Made by a program: the position numbers and the translations under genes. The notes under the pieces are model-generated. The model ran no database searches and was not told where the DNA came from. It saw only the letters and a list, made by a program, of their open reading frames with translations. A stretch of 64,000 nucleotides of DNA from JAEUJM01 sp964635055 (GTDB taxonomy: Bacteria; Actinomycetota; Acidimicrobiia; Acidimicrobiales; DATDAH01). Positions 11,052 through 19,043 of this stretch are shown in pieces (positions within the stretch are counted from its first letter, which is position 1; each line of letters opens with the position of its first letter). Where the stretch lies: the NCBI GenBank assembly GCA_964635055.1, contig CAZWMT010000005.1, positions 1-64,000 on the forward strand, in the 5' to 3' direction.

Positions 11052-11881
11052 GGCCTCCGACGGCGCCCCGTCGTCGGCTCGACGCCGAGCTGGTTCGTCG
11101 AGGACTGGCGCCCACCCGGCGCCGAGCACAGGAACACATCGCCGCCGGACGGGTCACGGTGTCGGGGGCGCCGGCGGACAAGGCGGCGCGTCTGGTCGCC
11201 CCCGACGAGCCGGTCGAGATCCTCGGGCCTCCGCCCCGTTTCGTGGGCCGGGGTGGCGAGAAGCTGGACGCCGCGCTCGAGCGCTTCGGGATCGACGTCG
11301 CCGGACGCGACGTGCTCGACGCCGGCGCCTCCACCGGCGGCTTCACCGACGCGCTGTTGCAGCGCGGCGCGGCGCGGGTCGTGGCGCTCGATGTCGGCCA
11401 CGGCCAGCTCGACAGCCGCCTGCGCCACGACGACCGCGTCGTGGTGCGAGAGCGCACCAACGTCCGCCACCTCACCGACGGCGACGCGATCGGCGGCTCG
11501 GTCCACCTCGTCACGGCCGACCTTTCCTTCATCTCCCTGCGCACGGTCCTTCCCGCGCTGCTCGCGGTGTGTCGGCCGGGCGCCAACCTGGTGCTCCTGG
11601 TGAAGCCGCAATTCGAGGCCGGGCGGCGCGAGGTGGCCAAGGGGCGGGGGATCGTCGTCGACCCCCTCGTCTGGCGGCGGGTGCTCGACGAGGTGAAAGC
11701 CGCCCTCGTCGACCACGGAGCCGACATCATGGGGGCCATGGTCTCCCCCCTCACCGGTGCTGACGGCAACGTCGAGTTCCTCCTCTGGGCACGCGCTCCA
11801 GGTGGGGCGCGTGCGCCTCAGGTGCCGGTCGATCTCGGCGAGCCGGTGGCCGAGGCCGCGGCCCGGCAGGCGAGCGCCTGA
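11048..11881 (+). CDS. tlyA: TlyA-family rRNA (cytidine-2'-O)-methyltransferase
   Basis: An S4 RNA-binding domain (RRRLDAELVRRGLAPTRRRA followed by AGRVTVSG) is joined to an FtsJ-type methyltransferase domain with the SAM loop LDAGASTGGFTDALL near residue 95, TADLSFISL, LVKPQFE and GNVEFLLW. TlyA 2'-O-methylates cytidines in 16S and 23S rRNA and underlies capreomycin sensitivity in mycobacteria. The S4 frame is open upstream of 11159 but contains no ATG, GTG or TTG. CTG 11048, which overlaps the previous stop as CTGA, would give 277 residues, close to mycobacterial TlyA. The start is inferred. GTG 11159 would delete the S4 domain. Confidence 0.8.
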   Translation: MRPPTAPRRRLDAELVRRGLAPTRRRAQEHIAAGRVTVSGAPADKAARLVAPDEPVEILGPPPRFVGRGGEKLDAALERFGIDVAGRDVLDAGASTGGFTDALLQRGAARVVALDVGHGQLDSRLRHDDRVVVRERTNVRHLTDGDAIGGSVHLVTADLSFISLRTVLPALLAVCRPGANLVLLVKPQFEAGRREVAKGRGIVVDPLVWRRVLDEVKAALVDHGADIMGAMVSPLTGADGNVEFLLWARAPGGARAPQVPVDLGEPVAEAAARQASA

Positions 11882-11882
11882 G

Positions 11883-12743
11883 GTGGCGGTCATCGGGCTG
11901 GTCGTCCACCACGAGCGCGACGAGGCAGCCAGCACCGCGCAGCGCATCACCGCATGGCTCCTCGAGCGGGGCCACCAGGTGCGGGTGCCCATCGTCGATG
12001 CGGCCATCGTGGGCCTCGATGCGCACGGCGTCGCCGACGACGCGTTCCCACCCGGGCTCGACCTCGCCGTCAGCCTGGGAGGAGACGGCACGATCCTGCG
12101 GACCGTCGACCTGGTGTCGACCGACGGCGTGGCGGTGCTCGGTGTGCACATCGGCCAGCTCGGCTACCTCACCGAGGTGGAGCCGGAGGTGCTGGAGTCG
12201 GTGTTGGAGCGCTTCCTCGCCGGCGAGCACGACATCGAGGAGCGCATGTTGTTGCAGGTGTCGGTCGAGTCGGACGCCATCGGCGACGGGCCCCGCCGGC
12301 CGTTGGCGCTCAACGAGGCAGTGCTGGAGAAGACGCCGTCGGGCCACACCGTGCGGCTGGCGGTCTGGGTCAACGGGCGGTTCTTCACCACCTACGCCAC
12401 CGACGGGCTCATCGTGGCCACCCCCACCGGCTCGACGGCCTACGCGTTCTCGGCGCGGGGCCCCATCGTGGCGCCCACGCACCGCTCACTGCAGCTCACC
12501 CCGGTGTCGCCCCACATGCTGTTCGACCGGACGTTGGTGCTGAACCCCGACGACGAGATCCGCTTGGAGGTCCGCGGCCACCGGCCCGCCACCTTGTCGG
12601 TGGACGGTCGCAACTTGGGCGAGCTGGCGGCCGACGATGCCATCGTGTGCACGGGGTCCGAGCACAACGCCCGCCTCGTCACGTTCGGCGCCCGCGACTT
12701 CCACGCCATCTTGAAGGCCAAGTTCGGCCTCGAGGACCGGTGA
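11883..12743 (+). CDS. nadK: NAD kinase
   Basis: A 286-residue ATP(or polyphosphate)-NAD kinase that makes NADP. The signature GGDGTIL lies near residue 65, followed by NEAVLEK and the glycine-rich TPTGSTAYAFSARGPI that binds NAD. The start is GTG 11883, one base after the tlyA stop. The neighbours tlyA and recN follow the usual actinobacterial order. Length is normal. Confidence 0.92.
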   Translation: MAVIGLVVHHERDEAASTAQRITAWLLERGHQVRVPIVDAAIVGLDAHGVADDAFPPGLDLAVSLGGDGTILRTVDLVSTDGVAVLGVHIGQLGYLTEVEPEVLESVLERFLAGEHDIEERMLLQVSVESDAIGDGPRRPLALNEAVLEKTPSGHTVRLAVWVNGRFFTTYATDGLIVATPTGSTAYAFSARGPIVAPTHRSLQLTPVSPHMLFDRTLVLNPDDEIRLEVRGHRPATLSVDGRNLGELAADDAIVCTGSEHNARLVTFGARDFHAILKAKFGLEDR

Positions 12744-12750
12744 CGCGCGG

Positions 12751-14340
12751 GTGCTGAGCGAGCTGGCGGTCGAGAACCTGGGCGTGATCGCCGACCTGTC
12801 CATCGTCCTGGCCCCGGGGATGACCGCGGTCACCGGCGAGACCGGTGCCGGCAAGACCCTGATCGTCGGCGCCATCGAGCTGTTGATGGGGGGTCGTGCC
12901 GACCCCCTGCTGGTGCGCCCGGGCGCCGACGAGGCGCGGGTCGAGGCCCGGTTCGTGCGGGGTGACGACGAGGTGGTGCTCACCCGCGTGATCCCGCGGG
13001 ACGGCCGGAGCCGGGCCTACGTGGACGGCCGCCTCGCCACTCTGGCGGCGCTGTCCGAGATCGGCGCCGAGCTGGTCGACCTGCACGGCCAGCACGCCCA
13101 CCAGTCGCTGCTCTCGCCATCGGTCCAGCGGCGCGCCCTCGACCGGTACGGCGGGATCGACCTCGGCGCGCTGCGCGCCACCCGAGAGCGGCTGATGGAG
13201 ATCGACCGGGAGCTGGCGGCCCTCGGTGGCGACGAGCGGGCCCGGGCCCGCGAGATCGACCTGCTGCGCTACCAGGTCGACGAGCTCGACCGGGCGGGCC
13301 TCACCGACCCCGGCGAGGACGACGGGCTCGAGGCGGAGGAGGATCGGCTGGCCGACGCGGTCGCGCACCGCGACGCTGCGGCCGCGGCGGTCGAGGCGTT
13401 GACGGGTGAGGGAGGCGGCCAGGACCGGTTGGCCGCGGCCCTGGCCGCCGTTGCCGGTCGAGCGCCGTTCGTCGGTGCCGAGAGCCGCCTGCTGGCCCTG
13501 CAGGCCGAGTTGGCCGACGTCGCCGCCGACCTGCGCGAGGGGGGCGAGGCCATCGTCGACGACCCCGAGCGGCTGGCCGCCGTGCGTTCCCGTCGACGGC
13601 TCCTGCACGAGCTGACCCGCAAGTACGGCGAGTCCCTCGCCGAGGTGATCGCGTACGGGCAAGAGGTCGCGACCCGGCTGTCCGACCTCGAGGCCTACGA
13701 GGAGCGGGCGGTCGAGCTCGACCGGCGCCGGATCGAGGCGTCGGCGGCGTGCGCGGTCGCGGCGGCCGACGTCGGTCGGGCCCGCCGGGCGGCGGCGCCG
13801 GGCCTGGCCGCGGCCACGCAGGCCCACCTGGCCGCCCTGGCCATGCCGAAGGCCGCGCTGGCGGTGTCGGTGGGCGAGCACGACCCCGGCGACGACGTGG
13901 CCTTCACGTTGGCGGCCAACCCCGGTGCGCCCCTGTTGCCGCTGGCCAAGGTGGCGTCGGGCGGCGAGCTGGCCCGCACCATGCTGGCACTGCGCCTCGT
14001 GCTCACGGCGGGCCCGCCGGTGCTGGTCTTCGACGAGGTGGACGCCGGCATCGGTGGTGCCGCGGCCCTCGCCGTCGGCCGGGCGCTGGCCGAGCTGGGC
14101 ACCGACCACCAGGTGCTGGTGGTCACCCACCTGCCGCAGGTCGCGGCGTTCGCCGACGCGCAGATCGCGGTGGCGAAGGCCGATGACGGGTCGGTCACCA
14201 CCACCCAGGTCGCGGTGCTCGACGAGGCCGAGCGGGTGATCGAGCTGTCGCGCATGCTGTCGGGGACCCCCGAGAGCGAAGCGGCCCACGACCATGCCGC
14301 CGAGCTGCTCGCCACCGCGGCGCGCCAGCGCGGTCGCTGA
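12751..14340 (+). CDS. recN: DNA repair protein RecN
   Basis: A 529-residue SMC-like ATPase that acts in recombinational double-strand break repair. It has Walker A GETGAGKT at residues 29-36, an N-terminal lobe ending in DLHGQHAHQSLL, two long Ala/Glu/Arg-rich coiled-coil arms, and the C-terminal lobe with signature LAKVASGGELARTMLALRL, Walker B VLVFDEVDAGIGG and the H-loop VVTHLPQVAAFAD. It is slightly shorter than the common length of about 560 because the coiled coils are compact. GTG 12751 starts seven bases after nadK. Confidence 0.95.
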   Translation: MLSELAVENLGVIADLSIVLAPGMTAVTGETGAGKTLIVGAIELLMGGRADPLLVRPGADEARVEARFVRGDDEVVLTRVIPRDGRSRAYVDGRLATLAALSEIGAELVDLHGQHAHQSLLSPSVQRRALDRYGGIDLGALRATRERLMEIDRELAALGGDERARAREIDLLRYQVDELDRAGLTDPGEDDGLEAEEDRLADAVAHRDAAAAAVEALTGEGGGQDRLAAALAAVAGRAPFVGAESRLLALQAELADVAADLREGGEAIVDDPERLAAVRSRRRLLHELTRKYGESLAEVIAYGQEVATRLSDLEAYEERAVELDRRRIEASAACAVAAADVGRARRAAAPGLAAATQAHLAALAMPKAALAVSVGEHDPGDDVAFTLAANPGAPLLPLAKVASGGELARTMLALRLVLTAGPPVLVFDEVDAGIGGAAALAVGRALAELGTDHQVLVVTHLPQVAAFADAQIAVAKADDGSVTTTQVAVLDEAERVIELSRMLSGTPESEAAHDHAAELLATAARQRGR

Positions 14341-14341
14341 G

Positions 14342-15193
14342 GTGGCCGATCTGGTCGCGTTCACCGTGGGTCTGGTGCTGGGCCTGGCCGGTTGGTGGGC
14401 CACCCGGCCCGTGCTGGCGGTCCCGGCACTGCAGCGCACGAACTACCGGGACGCCACCCTTCCCACTGCCGCCGGCCTGGTGGTGGTGCTCGCCGCCGTT
14501 GCCGCCCAGGGCGTGGTCATCCTCGCCGACGCCGGCGGGTGGTCGCTGCAGCCCGCCACCGCCGACACCCGGGCCATGGTGCTGGTGGCGGTACTGGGCC
14601 TGGGTTTCCTCGGCCTGCTCGACGACCTGGCCGGCGCCGGAGAGTCGGGCGGGTTCCGCGGACACCTCGCGGCACTGGCGAAGGGCCGCCTCACCACGGG
14701 GTCGCTCAAGCTCTTCGGGGGTGGGGCGGTCGGCGTGCTGGCCGTGGCCGGCCCCCGCAGCGGCTCGATCGGGCGGATCCTGCTCGACGCCGCGCTGGTG
14801 GCGCTCTGCGCCAACCTGGCCAACCTGCTCGACCGTGCCCCGGGCCGCACGTTGAAGGTGGGGCTGCTCGGCTTCGCGGTGCTCGTGGCGTGCACCGGAG
14901 CACCCCCCGAGCTGGCCGGGGTGGCGCTGGTGATGGGTGCGGCCGCCGCCCTCCTGGTGCCCGACCTCCGCGAGGAGCTGATGCTCGGCGACGTGGGGGC
15001 CAACGTGGTGGGCGGGGTGCTCGGTCTCGGCCTGGTGCTCGTCACCGCGCCGGAGGTACGCACCGTCGCCCTCGTGGTCGTGGCCGCCCTCAACCTGGCC
15101 AGTGAGGGGGTGTCGTTCTCCCGTGTGATCGACGCGACGCCGCCGCTGAGGGCCCTCGACCGCGTCGGGCGCCGCCCGAGGGGTACCATGTGA
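14342..15193 (+). CDS. WecA/MraY-like membrane glycosyl-1-phosphate transferase family protein
   Basis: A 283-residue polytopic membrane protein with about nine hydrophobic segments. Short motifs recall the UDP-sugar:polyprenyl-phosphate transferase family: LGLLDDLAGAG near residue 97 (the DD motif), NLLDRAPGR (a degraded NLxDGxDG motif that keeps the first Asp) and LGDVGANVVGGVLG. Family members move sugar-1-phosphate onto a lipid carrier in the membrane. Because the second motif is degenerate, activity is uncertain. GTG 14342 starts one base after recN. It is inserted between recN and steA in an otherwise conserved actinobacterial order, which points to an envelope role. Confidence 0.65.
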   Translation: MADLVAFTVGLVLGLAGWWATRPVLAVPALQRTNYRDATLPTAAGLVVVLAAVAAQGVVILADAGGWSLQPATADTRAMVLVAVLGLGFLGLLDDLAGAGESGGFRGHLAALAKGRLTTGSLKLFGGGAVGVLAVAGPRSGSIGRILLDAALVALCANLANLLDRAPGRTLKVGLLGFAVLVACTGAPPELAGVALVMGAAAALLVPDLREELMLGDVGANVVGGVLGLGLVLVTAPEVRTVALVVVAALNLASEGVSFSRVIDATPPLRALDRVGRRPRGTM

Positions 15194-15269
15194 GCGTTAC
15201 GCACCGGCAGCGCTCGGCCCCCAGGTGGGCTGGCCATCGTTGCCACCACCCGGAAGTTGGAGACGTGAG

Positions 15270-16445
15270 ATGGCGCGCCGTCTGAAAACCCAGGAGACCG
15301 GTCTCGACGCGCCCATCACGGCCCGGGTCCGGGTCGACCGGCGCACCAAGGACCTGATCAAGCGCCTCCAGCCCGGCGAGATCGCCGTGATCGACCATGC
15401 CGACCTCGACCGTGTCGCCGGCGACGGCCTGGTCGAGAAGCGGGCCGCGGCGGTGCTCAACGCCTCTCCCTCGATCTCGGGTCGTTATCCCAACGGCGGC
15501 CCGATCCGCGTGGCCGCCGCCGGCATCCCCCTGCTGGACGAGGTCGACCGTTCCCTGCTCGAGCGGTTGAAGGACGGCGACACCGTCACGATCGAGGGTG
15601 GGGAGGTGCGCTGCGGCGGGGAGGTCGTGGCCACCGGCAAGCTGCTCGACCACGAGGACATCGTGGCCCGCATGGAACATGCCCGGGGCTCGATCGGCCA
15701 CGAGCTCGAGCAATTCGCGGTCAACACGCTCGAGTACATCCGCACCGAGGCCGAGCTGACGTTCGCGCCGCTGGAGATCCCACCGCTGAAGACCGACTTC
15801 CGGGGCCGCCACGCCCTGATCGTGGTGCGGGGCATCGACTACCGCGAGGATCTCCGGGCGCTCCGTCCCTACATCAGCGAGTACCGCCCCGTGCTCATCG
15901 GGGTCGACGGTGGCGCCGACGCGCTGATGGCCAACCGCCTGAAGCCCGATGTCATCATCGGCGACTACGACTCGGTGTCCGACAAGACGCTGCGCTGCGG
16001 CGCCGACCTCGTCCACCACGTGCACCCGGACGGCAGGGGCCCCGGGCGCGAGGAACTGGCCGAGGCGGGCGTGTCCTACGAGGAGTTCTGGGTCGAGGGC
16101 ACCAGCGAGGACGCCGCCATGCTCCTGGCCTACGAGGCGGGCGCCTCGCTCATCGTGGCGGTCGGCACCCACGCCACCATGGTCGAGTTCCTCGACAAGG
16201 GTCGGGCGGGCATGTCGTCCACGTTCCTCACCCGGTTGCGACTCGGCCCGATCCTGGTGGACGCCAAGGGCATCAGCAAGCTCTACGAGGGACGCCTCCG
16301 CCGCCGCGACCTCGGCGTGTTGACCCTGGCCGTGCTCGTGGTGGTGCTCGTGCTGTTGTTCCTGTCCGAATCGCTGCAGACCATCCTCGACGCGGTGTGG
16401 CTGATGCTGCGCAACACCTGGGTCACCCTCACCGGGAACTTCTGA
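15270..16445 (+). CDS. steA: SteA-like protein (thiamin-pyrophosphokinase-like fold)
   Basis: A 391-residue homologue of the actinobacterial protein SteA/Rv1697, which in corynebacteria works with SteB at the cell envelope during daughter-cell separation. Residues around 175-330 contain the nucleotide-binding-like segments LIGVDGGADALMANRLKPDVIIGDYDSVSD and TSEDAAMLLAYE. A single membrane segment (about residues 350-370) sits near the C-terminus. ATG 15270 follows a purine-rich ttggagacgtgag. The gene lies one base before the MctB/SteB gene, the conserved pair. The 75 bases before it hold no other gene. Confidence 0.82.
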   Translation: MARRLKTQETGLDAPITARVRVDRRTKDLIKRLQPGEIAVIDHADLDRVAGDGLVEKRAAAVLNASPSISGRYPNGGPIRVAAAGIPLLDEVDRSLLERLKDGDTVTIEGGEVRCGGEVVATGKLLDHEDIVARMEHARGSIGHELEQFAVNTLEYIRTEAELTFAPLEIPPLKTDFRGRHALIVVRGIDYREDLRALRPYISEYRPVLIGVDGGADALMANRLKPDVIIGDYDSVSDKTLRCGADLVHHVHPDGRGPGREELAEAGVSYEEFWVEGTSEDAAMLLAYEAGASLIVAVGTHATMVEFLDKGRAGMSSTFLTRLRLGPILVDAKGISKLYEGRLRRRDLGVLTLAVLVVVLVLLFLSESLQTILDAVWLMLRNTWVTLTGNF

Positions 16446-16446
16446 C

Positions 16447-17379
16447 GTGCTCACCTTCAGGTACCACTTGGTCACGCTGGTGGCCGTCTTCCTCGCCCTT
16501 GCCGTCGGCATCGTGGTCGGCTCCACCTTCGTGGGGCCGTCCGTCGTCGAGAGCCTCCAGAACCAGGTCGAGGACGTGTCGCGCACCCTCGACCAGCGCA
16601 AGGAGTCCAACGACCGGTTGACCCGCGAGAACGACCAGATCGAAGCGTCCATCGCCCTGGCCTCGCCGTGGGCGGCCGATGGCCGCCTCGACGGCATCTC
16701 GGTGCTGGTGGTCGCGGACCGGGGCCTCGACGAGGGCGTGCTCGACCAGACCGACGAGCTCCTGCAGCAGGCCGGCGCCACCGCGCCGGGCACGCTGTGG
16801 GTCGAGCCCTCGTTCGGGCTCGAGGACGCCGACGAGGTGACGGCCCTGGCCGAGGCCATCGACGTGCCGGTCGCGGACGCCGCCACCGTCCAGCGCCAGG
16901 CCTGGCGACGGGTGCTGCAGGACCTTGCCGCCGGCGCCGCCGACGACGGTGCCACCGCGACGCTCATCGACGCCGGCTTCCTCGACTTCAGGTCGGTCGG
17001 CGAAGGCGCCAACCAGCTCTCCGACCTGGCCGACGAGCAGTTCCAGGTGCTCATCGCGTCGGGCACCGAGTCCGACCTGCCGTCGTTCGCCCACCTCGCG
17101 GTGATGACCGATGTGCTCATCGACCGCGGCCAACCTGGTGTGGTGGCCGAGGAGTTCCGCCGTCACGAGGACGGGCCCGCCCGAGGTGACATCGTGGCGG
17201 TCGTGCGTGACGACCCGGAGCGGGCCGCCGCGATCTCGACGGTCGACGACCTGGCCACCTCCTCGGGTCGTCTCGCCGCGGTGCTGGCCGAGTCCGACGC
17301 GTCCCGCGGTGTGGTCGGCCACTACGGCTACGGCCGCGGCGCCCAGGGCCCGATGCCCGAATGGCCCGAGTCGTCCTGA
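16447..17379 (+). CDS. mctB: MctB/SteB family membrane-anchored protein
   Basis: A 310-residue protein with one N-terminal membrane anchor (LVTLVAVFLALAVGIVVGSTF), a coiled-coil stretch with SLQNQVEDVSRTLDQRK at about 37-75, and an extracytoplasmic alpha/beta domain. This is the architecture of mycobacterial MctB (Rv1698, implicated in copper handling) and corynebacterial SteB (cell separation with SteA). Which role applies is not decidable from sequence, but adjacency to the steA-like gene favours the envelope role. The start is GTG 16447. Its 3' end overlaps the murJ start by 19 bases. Confidence 0.8.
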   Translation: MLTFRYHLVTLVAVFLALAVGIVVGSTFVGPSVVESLQNQVEDVSRTLDQRKESNDRLTRENDQIEASIALASPWAADGRLDGISVLVVADRGLDEGVLDQTDELLQQAGATAPGTLWVEPSFGLEDADEVTALAEAIDVPVADAATVQRQAWRRVLQDLAAGAADDGATATLIDAGFLDFRSVGEGANQLSDLADEQFQVLIASGTESDLPSFAHLAVMTDVLIDRGQPGVVAEEFRRHEDGPARGDIVAVVRDDPERAAAISTVDDLATSSGRLAAVLAESDASRGVVGHYGYGRGAQGPMPEWPESS

Positions 17380-19043
17380 CCCCCGAGCGCGCCACGAGGG
17401 TGCCGTCCGGGGCACCGCACGAGCCGCCGTCCGACGTGCCCGCCCCGGTGCCGGCCGACCAGGCACCGACCCGTTCGGTGGGCCGGGCCGCGGCCGGCAT
17501 GGGCGTGGCGGCCGCCGTGTCGCGGGCGCTCGGCGGCGCCCGCGTGATCGTGGTCGCCGCCGTCCTCGGCACCAGCTTCCTCGGCAACACGTTCGAGGCG
17601 TCGAACACGCTGCCCACCGTGGTGTTCGAGCTGCTCGCCGCCGGTGCGCTGTCGGCCGTGCTGGTCCCGAGCTTCGTCGACCTGTTCGACCGCGGGGACG
17701 ACAGCGAAGCCGAGCGGCAGGCCGGTGGGCTGCTCGGCATCTTCCTGGTGATCCTCGGCACGCTCACGGTCCTCGGCATGGCCCTGGCGCCGTGGCTGGC
17801 CCGCGTGCTCACCAGCGCGGTCACCGACCCGGTGGTGGCCGCCCAGCAACAGGAGCTGGCCACGTTCCTGCTGCGGTTCTTCCTCCCGCAGCTGGTCCTC
17901 TACGCCTACGGCTTCCTCGCCATCGCCCTGCTGAACGCCAAGCGCGTGTTCGCGCTCCCGGCGGCCGCGCCGATCGGCAACACGATCGTGATCGTCGGAT
18001 CGATGATCGTGTTCGCGGCGCTGGCCGGCCCCGACCCGGGCCTGCAACTCACCACCGCGGAGAAGGTCGTGCTCGGCTTGGGAGGCACCCTGGGCGTGGC
18101 CGCGTTCGTCGCCATCCCCCTGGTCGACCTGCGGCGGCGGGGGTTCCACCTGGTGCCTCGCTTCACGCCCCGCGACCCTGCGGTGAACCGTCTGCTGCGC
18201 TTGTCGGGATGGGCGGTGCTCCAACACACCGGCGCGGCGCTGCTGCTGGGGGCGGCCATCATCCTGGGCGGTGCGGTCGAAGGTGGGGTGGTGGCCTACC
18301 GCGTCGCCTTCTACGTCTTCCTCGCGCCCTACGGGGTGCTGGCGCAGCCCATCCACACCGCGGTCACCCCTGAACTGGCCGCCGACGTCGCCAACGACGA
18401 CCTCCCCAGCTACGCGAACGCGGTGCGGTGGGGCCTCGACGCCCTCTCGGTGACCGTGCTGCCGGTGTCGGCCGCCCTCTATGCGCTGTCGGTCCCGCTC
18501 ATGGCGGTGATCGCGTTCGGCGAGGCCGATTCGACTCGAGGCATCGAGCTGATGGCCGCGGCCACGGCGTCGCTGGCGCTCGGCCTCTTCGCCTACGGGG
18601 CGTTCCGCCTGCTGGCGGCGGCCTACTACGCGCTCGGCGACAGCCGAACCCCCGCCCTGGCCGCCGTGGCCAGTGCCGTGGTGGGCGTGGCCTTCATGAT
18701 CGGGGCGTCCGGGCTGAGCGAGGGTACGACCACGATCTACCTCCTGGGCATCGGGCACTCCGTGGCGTTCCTGCTCGGCGCGCTGGGCCTGGGCGTGGGC
18801 CTGCGCCGCCGTGTGCACGCCCCGCTGTTCCCCCGGGCGTTCCCGCTGGCGCTGGTGGTCTCGGTGGCGCTGGCCGGCGCCGCCTGGCTGGCCGTGAGTT
18901 CGCTCGATCCGGGCACCCGTCTCGGCGACGTGGTCGCGCTGTCCCTGGTGGGTGCCGTGGGGCTGGGGCTGTGGTGGGGCGCGGTGCGCGTGCTGGGGCT
19001 GGCACCCGATCGCCTCACGATCCACTCGGGAGCGCGGTCGTGA
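17361..19043 (+). CDS. murJ: lipid II flippase MurJ
   Basis: A 560-residue MATE-like flippase that moves lipid II across the membrane for peptidoglycan synthesis. A Pro-rich cytosolic tail of about 40 residues precedes the conserved GMGVAAAVSRALGGARVIVVAAVLG and LPTVVFELLAAGALSAVLVPSF, and about 14 hydrophobic helices follow. The lysine/arginine-flanked loops are typical. ATG 17361 lies inside the end of mctB. Its TGA overlaps the GTG of the next gene, so translation is probably coupled along the whole envelope cluster. Confidence 0.9.
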   Translation: MARVVLTPERATRVPSGAPHEPPSDVPAPVPADQAPTRSVGRAAAGMGVAAAVSRALGGARVIVVAAVLGTSFLGNTFEASNTLPTVVFELLAAGALSAVLVPSFVDLFDRGDDSEAERQAGGLLGIFLVILGTLTVLGMALAPWLARVLTSAVTDPVVAAQQQELATFLLRFFLPQLVLYAYGFLAIALLNAKRVFALPAAAPIGNTIVIVGSMIVFAALAGPDPGLQLTTAEKVVLGLGGTLGVAAFVAIPLVDLRRRGFHLVPRFTPRDPAVNRLLRLSGWAVLQHTGAALLLGAAIILGGAVEGGVVAYRVAFYVFLAPYGVLAQPIHTAVTPELAADVANDDLPSYANAVRWGLDALSVTVLPVSAALYALSVPLMAVIAFGEADSTRGIELMAAATASLALGLFAYGAFRLLAAAYYALGDSRTPALAAVASAVVGVAFMIGASGLSEGTTTIYLLGIGHSVAFLLGALGLGVGLRRRVHAPLFPRAFPLALVVSVALAGAAWLAVSSLDPGTRLGDVVALSLVGAVGLGLWWGAVRVLGLAPDRLTIHSGARS

